The notes beneath the pieces are model-generated. The model was not told where the DNA came from and ran no database searches. It worked only from the letters and a program-made list of their open reading frames with translations. Made by a program: the position numbers and the translations under genes. From Streptomyces sp. CG 926 (GTDB taxonomy: Bacteria; Actinomycetota; Actinomycetes; Streptomycetales; Streptomycetaceae): 64,000 nt of DNA. Positions 1 to 8,403 of this stretch are shown one piece after another; within the stretch, counting starts at the first letter, position 1, and every line of letters starts with the position of its first letter. The stretch covers positions 248,001-312,000 of the forward strand of contig NZ_QGGZ01000003.1 of NCBI RefSeq assembly GCF_003148825.1, in the 5' to 3' direction.

Positions 1-13
1 ACACCGCCGGGCG

Positions 14-892
14 CTACCAGGCCAGCTGCGAGATCTCCTCGGCGACCACCGCGCACGCGTCCGCCGCCGGGTCGATCAGCGGGAAGTGTCCGACGGCGTC
101 CAGGAGGGTCAGCCCGACCATCTCCCCCGCCTTCGCGGCCGCCGCCACATAGGCCTCGGCCACCTGCTGCGGGACCACGATGTCGTCCCGGCCCTGGACC
201 ACCGCCGTGGCGATCCCGGTCGGCAGCAGTGCCGCCGGATCGGCGTACGGCAGCCGTTCGTCCCAGTGGTCCGCCCCGCCCAGCAGCTGCGCGCTCGCGC
301 CGCCGCACACGCCCAGTTCCTCCGCCACCGCGAAGTCGGCGATCGGGGCCAGTGCCACCACGCCCCGCAGCATCGGCGGGGCGGGCAGCCGCCACGGGGA
401 GCCCGCGGGGAGGACGTGCCGGGCCGCGGCCCACAGCGCGAGGTGGCCGCCCGCCGAGTGGCCGGTGACGACCGTGCGGCGGACGTCGGCCTGCGGGAGG
501 GCGTCGGCCGCCAGCCCCGGCAGGGCGTCCATCGCGGCGGCGACATCGTCGAAGGTCTCCGGCCAACGCCCGGCGACCGGACCCTCGGCGTTCTGGTGCG
601 GCAGTGAACTACCACGTCGGTACTCGACATTGGCGACGGCGAACCCTCGACGGGCCAGGAAGTCCGCGAGCGGTGTGACGTGTTGTCGGTCGTACGGGGC
701 CCGCCACGCGCCCCCGTGCAGCAGCACCACGAGCGGTGCCGGCCCCTGGGCCTCACCGCGCGGGGCGTAGAAGTCGACGACGTGGTCGGGGTGTTCCCCG
801 TACGCGGCGGTCACGTCCGGCGCCACGGTCGGGTGGGCGAAGGCCGAGGCGGCCTCCGCGGCGTCCCGTTCCACTGCGGCGGGGTCCGTCAT
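14..892 (-). CDS. alpha/beta hydrolase, probable kynurenine formamidase
   Basis: 292 aa alpha/beta hydrolase. An oxyanion-hole HGGAW motif lies at residues 59-63, the nucleophile elbow GHSAGG at 144-149, and the C-terminal GRDD and VGHF segments supply the acid and histidine. This is the BNA7/arylformamidase-like lineage rather than the metal-dependent KynB. It lies 171 bp downstream of kynureninase on the same strand, so hydrolysis of N-formylkynurenine is the natural assignment, completing tryptophan to anthranilate with the next two genes. The fold is clear; the substrate is inferred from neighbours. A generic esterase role cannot be excluded. Confidence 0.8.
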   Translation of the reverse strand: MTDPAAVERDAAEAASAFAHPTVAPDVTAAYGEHPDHVVDFYAPRGEAQGPAPLVVLLHGGAWRAPYDRQHVTPLADFLARRGFAVANVEYRRGSSLPHQNAEGPVAGRWPETFDDVAAAMDALPGLAADALPQADVRRTVVTGHSAGGHLALWAAARHVLPAGSPWRLPAPPMLRGVVALAPIADFAVAEELGVCGGASAQLLGGADHWDERLPYADPAALLPTGIATAVVQGRDDIVVPQQVAEAYVAAAAKAGEMVGLTLLDAVGHFPLIDPAADACAVVAEEISQLAW

Positions 893-970
893 CGGCTCAA
901 CCTCTCGGTAACGCGTGGGACAGCGGGGACAGATGTTCCGGTGGTCCGGCAGAGCGGGACCGTATCAGTC

Positions 971-987
971 CGGAACAGGCTGTTCCG
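971..987. promoter_or_regulatory. 17-bp palindrome upstream of the hydrolase
   Basis: Perfect inverted repeat CGGAACAG-g-CTGTTCCG in the 171-bp gap between kynureninase and the hydrolase, about 80 bp before the hydrolase start. A related half-site (TGTTCCGG) lies near 933. It looks like an operator for a dimeric regulator, suggesting that the hydrolase has its own promoter. The binding protein is unknown. Confidence 0.35.
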
Positions 988-1063
988 TGCGGGGACCGGA
1001 ATATGACCGGGCGGACGGAGCCGTAGCCCCGCCCGCCCGGTGATGTGACGTTTCCCTACCGAG

Positions 1064-2287
1064 TCACCCGAAAATGTGACCCAGTGTTTGCGCGGCACGC
1101 TCGGCGTCGGCGAAACCGACGTAGAGCGGGGTGAAGCCGAAGCGCAGGACGTCGGGTGCGCGGAAGTCGCCGATGACGCCCCGGGAGATGAGCTCACCCA
1201 TGACCTCACGGGCGTTCTCGGTCCGCAGCGAGATCTGGCTCCCGCGGCGGCCGTGCTCGACCGGGGTGACCGACTCGACCCGGCCCTGCGGGACGTACGC
1301 CGCCACGCATTCCAGGAAGAAGTCGGTCAGGGCGAGGGACTTGGCCCGTACGTCTTCGACGGACACGCCGTCCCAGGCGTCGAGCGCCGACTCCAGGGCC
1401 AGCATGGACAGGATGTCCGGCGTGCCGACCCGTCCACGGGTCGCGCCCTCGGCCGCCTCGAAGGCCGGGGTCATCGCGAACGGATCCGCGTGACCGTTCC
1501 AGCCCGGGAGCGGGGAGTCGAAGTCGGCCTGGTGGCGGGTGGCGATGTACAGGTACGCGGGCGCGCCGGGGCCGCCGTTGAGGTACTTGTACGTGCAGCC
1601 GACCGCGAGGTCGACGGCGTGCGCGTCGAGGTCGACGGGCAGGGCTCCGGCGGAGTGGCACAGGTCCCAGACCGTGATCGCCCCGGCGGCGCGGGCCGCC
1701 GTGGTGAGGGCGGCGAGGTCGTGGAGCCGTCCGCTGCGGTAGTCGACGTGGTTGAGGAGGACCACGGCGGTGTCCGCGTCCATGGCCTCGGCCGCGTGCG
1801 AGGGGTCCACCGGGACGACGGTCAGGCCCGTCATCCGGGCCGCGGACTGCGCGATGTAGCCGTCGGTGGGGAAGGTGGCCGCGTCGACCAGCAGCTTCGT
1901 CCGGCCGGGGGCCGCGAGACGGGCGGCACCGACCAGAGCCTTGAAGAGGTTGACGCTGGTGGAGTCACCGACGACCACCTGACCGGGGGCCGCGCCGACG
2001 AGCGGGGCGATCTTGTCGCCGATCCGCTCGGGCGCGGTCCACCAGCCGCTCTCGTCCCAGGACCGGATGAGCAGCTCGCCCCACTGCCGGGCGACGACGT
2101 CCGCGGTGGTGTCGGCGACACCGGCCGGGAGCGCGCCGAGCGAGTTGCCGTCCAGGTAGACGACCCCGTCGGGGAGGGTGAAGCGCTCGCGGAGCTTGGC
2201 GAGCCCGTCGGCCGCGTCCAGCTCGGCCGCACGCTCGCGCAGGTCCGCCGAAGGCTCCCTCGATATGTTCGTGGAGGCGTCAGACAT
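1064..2287 (-). CDS. kynU: kynureninase
   Basis: 407 aa, fold-type I PLP enzyme that cleaves kynurenine to anthranilate and alanine (also 3-hydroxykynurenine). The N-terminal LDGNSLG segment (residues 45-51), DLCHSAG at 208-214 and the cofactor lysine in CTYKYLNGGPG (K234) are typical. Its ATG overlaps the last 8 bp of the tryptophan dioxygenase gene, so the two are translationally coupled. Length is normal. It probably supplies anthranilate for catabolism or secondary metabolism. Confidence 0.95.
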   Translation of the reverse strand: MSDASTNISREPSADLRERAAELDAADGLAKLRERFTLPDGVVYLDGNSLGALPAGVADTTADVVARQWGELLIRSWDESGWWTAPERIGDKIAPLVGAAPGQVVVGDSTSVNLFKALVGAARLAAPGRTKLLVDAATFPTDGYIAQSAARMTGLTVVPVDPSHAAEAMDADTAVVLLNHVDYRSGRLHDLAALTTAARAAGAITVWDLCHSAGALPVDLDAHAVDLAVGCTYKYLNGGPGAPAYLYIATRHQADFDSPLPGWNGHADPFAMTPAFEAAEGATRGRVGTPDILSMLALESALDAWDGVSVEDVRAKSLALTDFFLECVAAYVPQGRVESVTPVEHGRRGSQISLRTENAREVMGELISRGVIGDFRAPDVLRFGFTPLYVGFADAERAAQTLGHIFG

Positions 2288-3134
2288 AGCTGCGGGCCGT
2301 CCAGAGCTCCGGGAAGACGTTCTTCGTCGCCCGCTTCTCCAGCCAGGTCACGCCGGCCGAGCCGCCCGTGCCCGTCTTCGCGCCCATCGCGCGACGGGTG
2401 GCGACCAGGTGGTCGTTGCGCCAGCGCCAGACGAGCTCGGCGACATCCGTGAGGACCTCGCCGAGGCGGTGCAGGTCCACGGTCTCGTTGTCGTCCGGGG
2501 CGGCGTACAGGCCCGTCCAGACGGCCTCGACCTCGGGGGAGGGCTCGTAGCGCTGCGACAGGTCGCGGTTCAGCACGGCCTCCGGGACCGGCAGGCCGCG
2601 GCGGGCGAGCAGGCGCAGCACCTCGTCGTAGAGGCTGGGCTCGTGCAGGGCCTTCTCCAGCTCCGCGTGGACGCGCGGGGCACCCCGGTGCGGGACCAGC
2701 ATGGAGGCGGACTTCTCGCCGAGCAGGAACTCCATGCGGCGGTACATCGCCGACTGGAAACCGGAACCCTCGCCGAGGGCGGCGCGGTAGGCGTTGAACT
2801 GTCCCGGGGTGAGCTGGGCGAGCGGGCGCCAGGATGCGTTGAGGGCCTCGAGCTCACGGAGGGAACGTTTCAGCGCATCCATCGCGACCTGGATGCGGTC
2901 CTCGCGCAGGGCCTTCGCGGCGGTTTCCCACTCGTGGACGATGACCGTGAACCACAGCTCCATGACCTGGGTCGTCACCAGGAAGACCATCTCGCCCGGG
3001 TCGTCGGAGCGCAGGTGCTGGAGGTGGGTGAGAACGTCCGCCTGGACGTAGTCCTCGTACGGGGTGGTGCCGTCGAAGTCGAGGTTCGGGGTTTCAGACC
3101 CGCCGACTCCGGAGGCATCAAGGGTTTTCGACAT
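2280..3134 (-). CDS. kynA: tryptophan 2,3-dioxygenase
   Basis: 284 aa heme dioxygenase that opens the tryptophan indole ring to N-formylkynurenine. Family marks are TPYEDYVQADVL near the N-terminus, the helix FLVTTQVMELWFTV and the C-terminal FPELWTARS. The frame stays open upstream to 3257, but the ATG at 3134 has a good site (GAGGAG, 7 nt away) and matches the family's usual N-terminus. First gene of the kyn operon. Confidence 0.95.
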   Translation of the reverse strand: MSKTLDASGVGGSETPNLDFDGTTPYEDYVQADVLTHLQHLRSDDPGEMVFLVTTQVMELWFTVIVHEWETAAKALREDRIQVAMDALKRSLRELEALNASWRPLAQLTPGQFNAYRAALGEGSGFQSAMYRRMEFLLGEKSASMLVPHRGAPRVHAELEKALHEPSLYDEVLRLLARRGLPVPEAVLNRDLSQRYEPSPEVEAVWTGLYAAPDDNETVDLHRLGEVLTDVAELVWRWRNDHLVATRRAMGAKTGTGGSAGVTWLEKRATKNVFPELWTARSYV

Positions 3135-3248
3135 CGCTGTCTCCTCGACACGTGCTTCCGGGTAGCGGTCCGCCCCTTCCGTGAGGTGAGTGGAGCCCCG
3201 GTCCCCTGCCCGCATCATAGGACCCCGTCGCGCCGGCGCTCCAGCGGA

Positions 3249-3286
3249 GAGTGACACGAATTACACACTTTGGGTGCGTGTCACTC
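3249..3286. promoter_or_regulatory. inverted repeat between the DUF3151 gene and kynA
   Basis: Ten-base arms GAGTGACACG and CGTGTCACTC are separated by 18 nt. It starts 15 bp beyond the DUF3151 stop codon and lies about 115 bp before the kynA start, both genes reading leftward. It could terminate DUF3151 transcription or be an operator for the kyn operon. The AT-richer 18-nt centre and lack of a T tract favour an operator. Confidence 0.4.
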
Positions 3287-3300
3287 CCCGCCGTACGGAC

Positions 3301-3714
3301 TCAGGCGCTCAGCGTGTCCGCGGCCGTCGGGGACGAGTCACGCAGGAAGGTCGAGCAGCGCTCGTACTCCTCCTTCTCGCCGATCGCCTCGGCCGCGCGG
3401 GCCAGGGCGTGCAGGGCGCGCAGGAAGCCGCGGTTCGGCTCGTGCTCCCACGGCACCGGGCCGTGGCCCTTCCAGCCGGCGCGGCGCAGCGCGTCGAGGC
3501 CGCGGTGGTAGCCCGTACGGGCGTAGGCGTACGACTCGACGGTGTTGCCGGCCGCGAAGGCCTCGTCGGCGAGGACCGCCCAGGCCAGGGACGACGTGGG
3601 GTGCGCGGCCGCCACCTCGACGGCGGGGGTGCCGGCGGCGATGGCCTCGCGGCCCGGCTCGTCGGGCAGGTGGGTGGGGGCGGGGCCCCCGAGCAGGTTC
3701 TGGTGAATGGACAT
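3301..3714 (-). CDS. DUF3151 family protein
   Basis: 137 aa soluble protein of the actinobacterial DUF3151 family, starting MSIHQNLLGG. The central region resembles a helical repeat (AWAVLADEAFAAGN, ESYAYARTGYHRGL, GFLRALHALARAAEAIGE). The frame runs open far upstream, but the composition before this ATG is low-complexity GC shadow. Function is unknown. The neighbourhood (kyn operon, fbaA) is conserved in Streptomyces as far as I recall. Confidence 0.85.
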   Translation of the reverse strand: MSIHQNLLGGPAPTHLPDEPGREAIAAGTPAVEVAAAHPTSSLAWAVLADEAFAAGNTVESYAYARTGYHRGLDALRRAGWKGHGPVPWEHEPNRGFLRALHALARAAEAIGEKEEYERCSTFLRDSSPTAADTLSA

Positions 3715-3892
3715 GCCCCCAGTCTGCCGGGCCGCCGCCGCCGGACGAGCGGTGGTCCGCCGGATCCGGGTGCGGGGCGCGGCGGGGCCGGTCGGGCGCG
3801 GCGCGGCGGGGCCGGTCGGGCGCGGGGCGGCGCGGGCCGGCGCGTGCCTGCGCCGGGGGGCCGGAACCGGATGCGCGCCCCGGCGCCGCGGA

Positions 3893-4597
3893 TCAGCCGA
3901 CGGCGGCCGGGACCGGTGCGGACGGGCTCGAACAGTCGCACCGGGCGGCCTCGTCCGGGCCGTGCAGCACCCGCGCGCCGCGCCCCGGAGCGGTGTCGAG
4001 CCGGGCCGCCACGGCCGGGACCACCAGGCTCGGCAGCACGCTCGTGTAGAGCGCCGAGATCTCCCGGTCCAGGTCGAGCCCGAGGGTCTGCGACATGACG
4101 TTGAGCCCGGCGAAGGCCCCGACCACCAGCCGCGAGGGCCCCGACGGGTCCACGTGCGGGAGCAGTTCGCCGTGCTCCCTCGCCCGCACCAGCAAGGCGG
4201 TGTGCAGATCGATCCACCCCTGGTACGGCGCCGCCCGGTCCAGTTCCCGGCCGTTCTGCTCCAGTGTGAGCCGGGCACTGCCGCGCATCAGCACGTCATG
4301 GCGGAGGCGGTGCGAGAAGACCATGCCGACGTCGACGAACTCCTGCGCCCTGAACTCCTGCGGGGTGACCGGCGCGTGCATGATGACCTGGGCGTCGATC
4401 ACGGCCTGCGCCAGGTCCTCCTTCGAGTCGAAGTGGAAGTAGAGCGCGCCTTTGGTGACATTGGCGAGCCGCACGATGTCCGTCAGTTTGGCCGCGCCGT
4501 AGCCCCGGTCCTCGAACACCACGGCGGCGGCCTCCAGGATCGCCCGGCGGGTGCGCACGGCGCGGTCCTGCATCGCCTGCGTTCGTTCGGCCCTCAT
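3893..4597 (-). CDS. TetR-family regulator, gamma-butyrolactone-receptor type
   Basis: 234 aa. The N-terminal TetR helix-turn-helix (RRAILEAAAVVFEDRGYG, then VTKGALYFHFDSKEDLAQAV) and the C-terminal ligand domain resemble the ArpA/ScbR autoregulator receptors. ATG 4597 is chosen because GGGAAGGG lies 7 nt upstream; the GTG at 4603 is too close to it. A palindrome lies 26 bp before the start, consistent with autorepression. No afsA-type butyrolactone synthase gene is adjacent, so it may be an orphan receptor. Confidence 0.8.
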   Translation of the reverse strand: MRAERTQAMQDRAVRTRRAILEAAAVVFEDRGYGAAKLTDIVRLANVTKGALYFHFDSKEDLAQAVIDAQVIMHAPVTPQEFRAQEFVDVGMVFSHRLRHDVLMRGSARLTLEQNGRELDRAAPYQGWIDLHTALLVRAREHGELLPHVDPSGPSRLVVGAFAGLNVMSQTLGLDLDREISALYTSVLPSLVVPAVAARLDTAPGRGARVLHGPDEAARCDCSSPSAPVPAAVG

Positions 4598-4622
4598 GTG
4601 CACATGCCCTTCCCCCGCCCCC

Positions 4623-4634
4623 GACCGATCGGTC
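4623..4634. promoter_or_regulatory. palindromic candidate operator of the TetR gene
   Basis: Perfect 12-bp palindrome GACCGATCGGTC, 26 bp upstream of the TetR start. Position and symmetry fit an autoregulatory site; it resembles only part of the described autoregulator element. Confidence 0.4.
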
Positions 4635-4720
4635 CGTACATGCCCCCGACACGTACCTCCGGGGGCAGTTCACACCATCGTGCGGTCACCGTCCACCGCC
4701 GCACCCCTGCCGGGGGACGC

Positions 4721-4764
4721 CGAAGGGCCCGGCCTCCGTCGTGGGACGGGGGCCGGGCCCTTCG
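4721..4764 (-). terminator. terminator after fbaA
   Basis: Perfect 14-bp stem CGAAGGGCCCGGCC / GGCCGGGCCCTTCG with a 16-nt loop, 21 bp beyond the fbaA stop. No T tract, as usual in Streptomyces. Confidence 0.8.
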
Positions 4765-4784
4765 GTTCGACTCGCTGCTGCCGA

Positions 4785-5807
4785 CTACTTCAGCTTGGTG
4801 CCGGTGGAGCGCAGGTTCGCGCACGCCTCGGCGACGCGCGCGGCCATGCCCGCCTCGGCGGCCTTGCCCCAGGTGCGGGGGTCGTACTTGGACTTCGTAC
4901 CGACCTCGCCGTCGACCTTCAGCACACCGGCGTAGTTGCTGAACATGTGGTCCACGACCGGGCGGGTGAAGGCGTACTGGGTGTCGGTGTCGAGGTTCAT
5001 CTTCACGACGCCGTTCTCCAGCGCGGTGGCGATCTCCTCGGCCGTGGAGCCCGAGCCGCCGTGGAAGACGAAGTCGAACGGGGAGGCCTTGCCGTACTTC
5101 TCGGCGACACCGGCCTGGAGGTCCTTGAGGAGCTCGGGGCGCAGGACGACGTTGCCCGGCTTGTAGACGCCGTGGACGTTGCCGAAGGAGGCGGCCAGCA
5201 GGTAGCGGCCCTTCTCGCCCAGGCCGAGGGCCTCGGCGGTGCGGATCGCGTCGTCGACGGTGGTGTACAGCTCGTCGTTGATCTCGTGGGTGACACCGTC
5301 CTCCTCGCCGCCGGTCGGGGTGATCTCGACCTCAAGGATGATCTTGGCGGCGACGGCCTTGGCGAGCAGCTCCTGGCCGATGGCCAGGTTGTCGGCCAGG
5401 GTCTCGGCGGAGCCGTCCCACATGTGCGACTGGAAGAGCGGGTTCAGACCGCGGGACACGCGCTCGGCGGAGATGTCGAGCAGCGGACGTACGTAGCCGT
5501 CCAGCTTGTCCTTCGGGCAGTGGTCCGTGTGCAGGGCGACCGTGATGTCGTACTTGGCGGCCACGATGTGCGCGAACTCGGCCAGGGCGACCGCGCCGGT
5601 GACCATGTCCTTGTTGTGCTGGCCACCCAGGAACTCCGCACCACCGGTGGAGATCTGGATGATGCCGTCGCTCTCGGCCTCCGCGAAGCCGCGCAGGGCA
5701 GCGTGCAGGGTCTGGGATGAGGTCACATTGATGGCCGGGTAGGCGAACTTGCCTGCCTTCGCCCGGTCGAGCATCTCGTTGTAGACCTCGGGGGTTGCGA
5801 TGGGCAT
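4785..5807 (-). CDS. fbaA: class II fructose-bisphosphate aldolase
   Basis: 340 aa zinc-dependent aldolase of glycolysis/gluconeogenesis, interconverting fructose-1,6-bisphosphate with DHAP and glyceraldehyde-3-phosphate. Zinc ligands lie in HTDHCP (residues 93-98) and the phosphate-binding HGGSGS segment is in the C-terminal half. Full length; ATG at 5807 preceded by AAGGAG. Monocistronic, with its own terminator and the parS site upstream. Confidence 0.96.
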   Translation of the reverse strand: MPIATPEVYNEMLDRAKAGKFAYPAINVTSSQTLHAALRGFAEAESDGIIQISTGGAEFLGGQHNKDMVTGAVALAEFAHIVAAKYDITVALHTDHCPKDKLDGYVRPLLDISAERVSRGLNPLFQSHMWDGSAETLADNLAIGQELLAKAVAAKIILEVEITPTGGEEDGVTHEINDELYTTVDDAIRTAEALGLGEKGRYLLAASFGNVHGVYKPGNVVLRPELLKDLQAGVAEKYGKASPFDFVFHGGSGSTAEEIATALENGVVKMNLDTDTQYAFTRPVVDHMFSNYAGVLKVDGEVGTKSKYDPRTWGKAAEAGMAARVAEACANLRSTGTKLK

Positions 5808-5947
5808 CTGCCGGCTCCTTGGATGTGCGGGGAGTGTGCTTATTGCGGGCCCTGACCTGGGGGCGACGTCATCGTCGCGCCTATCTTTCCAGACTCGGCG
5901 CAGGGGTCCAGACTGCCGGTCTCACGTGGTGGGCGAACGGCCCGGGA

Positions 5948-5963
5948 TGTTTCACGTGAAACA
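5948..5963. other. parS chromosome-partition site
   Basis: Perfect 16-bp palindrome TGTTTCACGTGAAACA, containing the described Streptomyces parS core GTTTCACGTGAAAC. Short C/G runs on both sides extend the symmetry imperfectly. It lies in the 315-bp gap between fbaA and pyrE, outside any gene. ParB binds such sites, which cluster around oriC, so the window is likely origin-proximal. Nothing else was recognised in this gap. Confidence 0.92.
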
Positions 5964-6122
5964 CCCCGGGCGTCCGGGAAAGGGCAGGTCAGGCCGGTCC
6001 GAGAGACGGCCGAGGTCTTTCTTCACCAGTTCTCGCGGTGGCCGGACCGGGCCGACGCGGGCGGGAGCGAGACCGACCCGGTCCGCGGCGCGGCGGCCGG
6101 GGCCCGCACGATCCGGCGGAGC

Positions 6123-6662
6123 CTAGGACAGGCCGAGGTCCTCGAGGAGGTAGCCGGTCAGGTACGGCAGGCCGGCCTCGGCGATCGCGTCGGCCGCACC
6201 GCGGTCGACGATCGTGGCGACGGCGACGACCTCGCCACCGGCCTCGCGGACCGCCTCGACGGCGGTCAGCGGGGACCCGCCGGTGGTCGAGGTGTCCTCG
6301 ACCACCAGGCAGCGCTTGCCCTTCACGTCGGTGCCCTCGATACGGCGCTGCATGCCGTGGGCCTTCTGCGCCTTGCGGACGACGAAGGCGTCCAGGCGCT
6401 CACCGCGCGCCGCGGAGGCGTGCAGCATCGAGGTGGCGACCGGGTCGGCGCCCAGGGTCAGACCGCCGACGCAGTCGAATTCGAGCTCGGCGGTGAGGTC
6501 GAGCATGACCTGGCCGACCAGCGGGGCCGCCTCGCCGTCGAGGGTGATCCGGCGGAGGTCGATGTAGTAGTCGGCCTCGCGGCCGGAGGAGAGGGTCACC
6601 TTGCCGTGCACGACGGCCTTGTCCTTGATCTGCTGCAGAAGCGCATCGCGTACGTCACTCAT
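6123..6662 (-). CDS. pyrE: orotate phosphoribosyltransferase
   Basis: 179 aa; makes OMP from orotate and PRPP in pyrimidine synthesis. The PRPP loop is CLVVEDTSTTGGS near residues 120-132, and the length is typical of actinobacterial PyrE. It lies 33 bp downstream of the aldose epimerase gene, probably co-transcribed. Confidence 0.95.
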   Translation of the reverse strand: MSDVRDALLQQIKDKAVVHGKVTLSSGREADYYIDLRRITLDGEAAPLVGQVMLDLTAELEFDCVGGLTLGADPVATSMLHASAARGERLDAFVVRKAQKAHGMQRRIEGTDVKGKRCLVVEDTSTTGGSPLTAVEAVREAGGEVVAVATIVDRGAADAIAEAGLPYLTGYLLEDLGLS

Positions 6663-6695
6663 GCTTCTGAGCTTAGAGGTGCCCTCGCGAGCGGC

Positions 6696-7484
6696 CTAGC
6701 CGAGGCGACGCCAGGTCCAGGTCGTGGAGACCTCCAGCGGATCGACCGGGGTGACCAGGCGCGGAAGGGAATTCAGCCCGTTCGGCGGACCCGACTGCGG
6801 CTCCACGCAGACGGCCTCGGGCTCCTCGTCGTAGATGACCACCCATTCGGCCCGGCTGGTGACCCGCAGTTCGAGGGCGCCCGGCCAGGTGAGGGTGACG
6901 TCCACGCCGTTCGGCATGCCGAAGCAGTCGTCCCAGGGGCGGGGCTTCGGGTCGATGCGCCTGCCGGTGGGGATGTGGTCCTCGCCGCGCTCCTCCTGCC
7001 ATCCGGGTTCGAAGGAGACCTCCGCGTCCGGGCCGCCGGCCCCGAGGTTGCGCAGGAACCACGGGTGCCAGCCGACCTGGGCCGGGAAGGAGTCCCCGTA
7101 CGTCTCGACGCCCATGGCGAGGGTCAGCGAGTCCTCGGCGAGGGTGACGACCTGGGTCACCCGTCCGGGGTACGGCCACGGGTCGGCGAGGTCGTAGGCG
7201 AAGGCGGCTTCGGTGGCGGTGGCCCCGGCCGGGCGCCAGGGCGCGTCACGACCGAAGCCGTGGAGAGCGTGCGGCGGGTGGTTGAGCGGCATCTGATGGA
7301 CGGTCGCGCCGTCGTGGAACCGTCCGTTCGCGACCCGGCCGCACCACGGGACCATCGGGAAGGCCCCGAACCTCGGCCCCTGGCGCAGTAGTTCCGTTCC
7401 GTCGATGCGCAGGCTGCTGATCCGGCAGCCGTTCTCCTGGTCGACCGTCACCTCGGCGCCGCCGGCGCTCAGTTGCGTACTCAT
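6696..7484 (-). CDS. aldose 1-epimerase family protein
   Basis: 262 aa beta-sandwich mutarotase-like protein. Visible features are the N-terminal CRISSLRIDGTELL, FPMVPWCGRVANGRF, NHPPHALHGFG (catalytic His region) and GWHPWFLRNL. The ATG at 7484 is chosen over further upstream positions because the upstream residues are low-complexity Arg/Pro shadow. It probably interconverts sugar anomers or hexose-6-phosphates; the substrate is not determined. Confidence 0.85.
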   Translation of the reverse strand: MSTQLSAGGAEVTVDQENGCRISSLRIDGTELLRQGPRFGAFPMVPWCGRVANGRFHDGATVHQMPLNHPPHALHGFGRDAPWRPAGATATEAAFAYDLADPWPYPGRVTQVVTLAEDSLTLAMGVETYGDSFPAQVGWHPWFLRNLGAGGPDAEVSFEPGWQEERGEDHIPTGRRIDPKPRPWDDCFGMPNGVDVTLTWPGALELRVTSRAEWVVIYDEEPEAVCVEPQSGPPNGLNSLPRLVTPVDPLEVSTTWTWRRLG

Positions 7485-7515
7485 GCGGTCGACCCTAATG
7501 CGGTCGGCCCGCGGA

Positions 7516-8370
7516 TCAGCGACGACGGCGCAGGGCACGGCCGATGACGACTGCCGAGGCCAGCGCGAAGGCGGCGGCCGGGGCGATCCACCGCAGGCTG
7601 TCTCCGGCCCCGGCCGAGGTGGGCGCGGGGACCGGGGCGTACCGGCCGCGCGGCGGCGCGTGGTCCACCTCCTCCGCACTGCGGCCGATCATGGTGCGGC
7701 GGGCGTGGGCGGCCTCGGCCGGGGGCCGCGGCGCTCCGTCGGAACCCTCGAACCGACCGGCGAGGAAGGGGTCCAGGGACGGCGGCGGTACGTCCGTCTC
7801 GAAGAGGGAGGCGGTGACCTCGGTGACGTCGTCCTCGACGTACCCGGGCCCCTGCCCGTCCGCTCCGCCCTCGCCGCCCTCCGCTTCCTCGGCCTCGGCC
7901 TCGGCCACCGGGTCGCTCACGGCGTCGGGAGCGGCCTCGGGAGCGGCGGCGAGGGTCAGCTGTCCGGCGGCGCGGTCCAGCAGGCGCACCACGGCGGTGG
8001 CCGCGGCCTCGGGCGGGAAGGCCGCGGCGCGCCCGTCGGCGGTGGCCGCGGCGGTGAAGTCCAGCCGGGTCCCGTCCGGGATCGGGGTCAGGCGCAGGTC
8101 GAGGGAGAACGTCACGGTTCCGCTGCCGCGGACCTCCGTGCCCTCGCCGTCGAAGGTGAAGTGCCCGGGGTCCCGCTCGGTGACGGTCAGGGCGCCCCGG
8201 TAGGTCACGGTGCTCCCGCCGACCCGGACCTTGAGCCGGCCCGAGACCGGCCCGGCGTCGGTGTCGGCGTCCTGCTGGAGTCCCGGCACGCACCGGGCCA
8301 CCCGGGCGGGGTCGCGCAGCACGGCGCGGAGATCGTCTGCCGGTACCGGGACGAACACCTGATGCTCCAT
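7516..8370 (-). CDS. SRPBCC (CoxG-like) protein with C-terminal membrane anchor
   Basis: 284 aa. Residues 1-150 form a START/SRPBCC-type domain like carbon monoxide dehydrogenase subunit G (VPVPADDLRAVLRDPARVARCVPG). A long acidic, Ala/Glu-rich low-complexity region follows, then one transmembrane helix (IAPAAAFALASAVVIG) ending in Arg residues, so the N-terminal domain should face the cytosol. No CODH genes are nearby; lipid or hydrophobic-ligand binding at the membrane is a guess. 33 bp downstream of the speE-like gene. Confidence 0.75.
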   Translation of the reverse strand: MEHQVFVPVPADDLRAVLRDPARVARCVPGLQQDADTDAGPVSGRLKVRVGGSTVTYRGALTVTERDPGHFTFDGEGTEVRGSGTVTFSLDLRLTPIPDGTRLDFTAAATADGRAAAFPPEAAATAVVRLLDRAAGQLTLAAAPEAAPDAVSDPVAEAEAEEAEGGEGGADGQGPGYVEDDVTEVTASLFETDVPPPSLDPFLAGRFEGSDGAPRPPAEAAHARRTMIGRSAEEVDHAPPRGRYAPVPAPTSAGAGDSLRWIAPAAAFALASAVVIGRALRRRR

Positions 8371-8403
8371 GTGGTCGAGCCTACCGACGAGACCCGCACC
8401 AGG

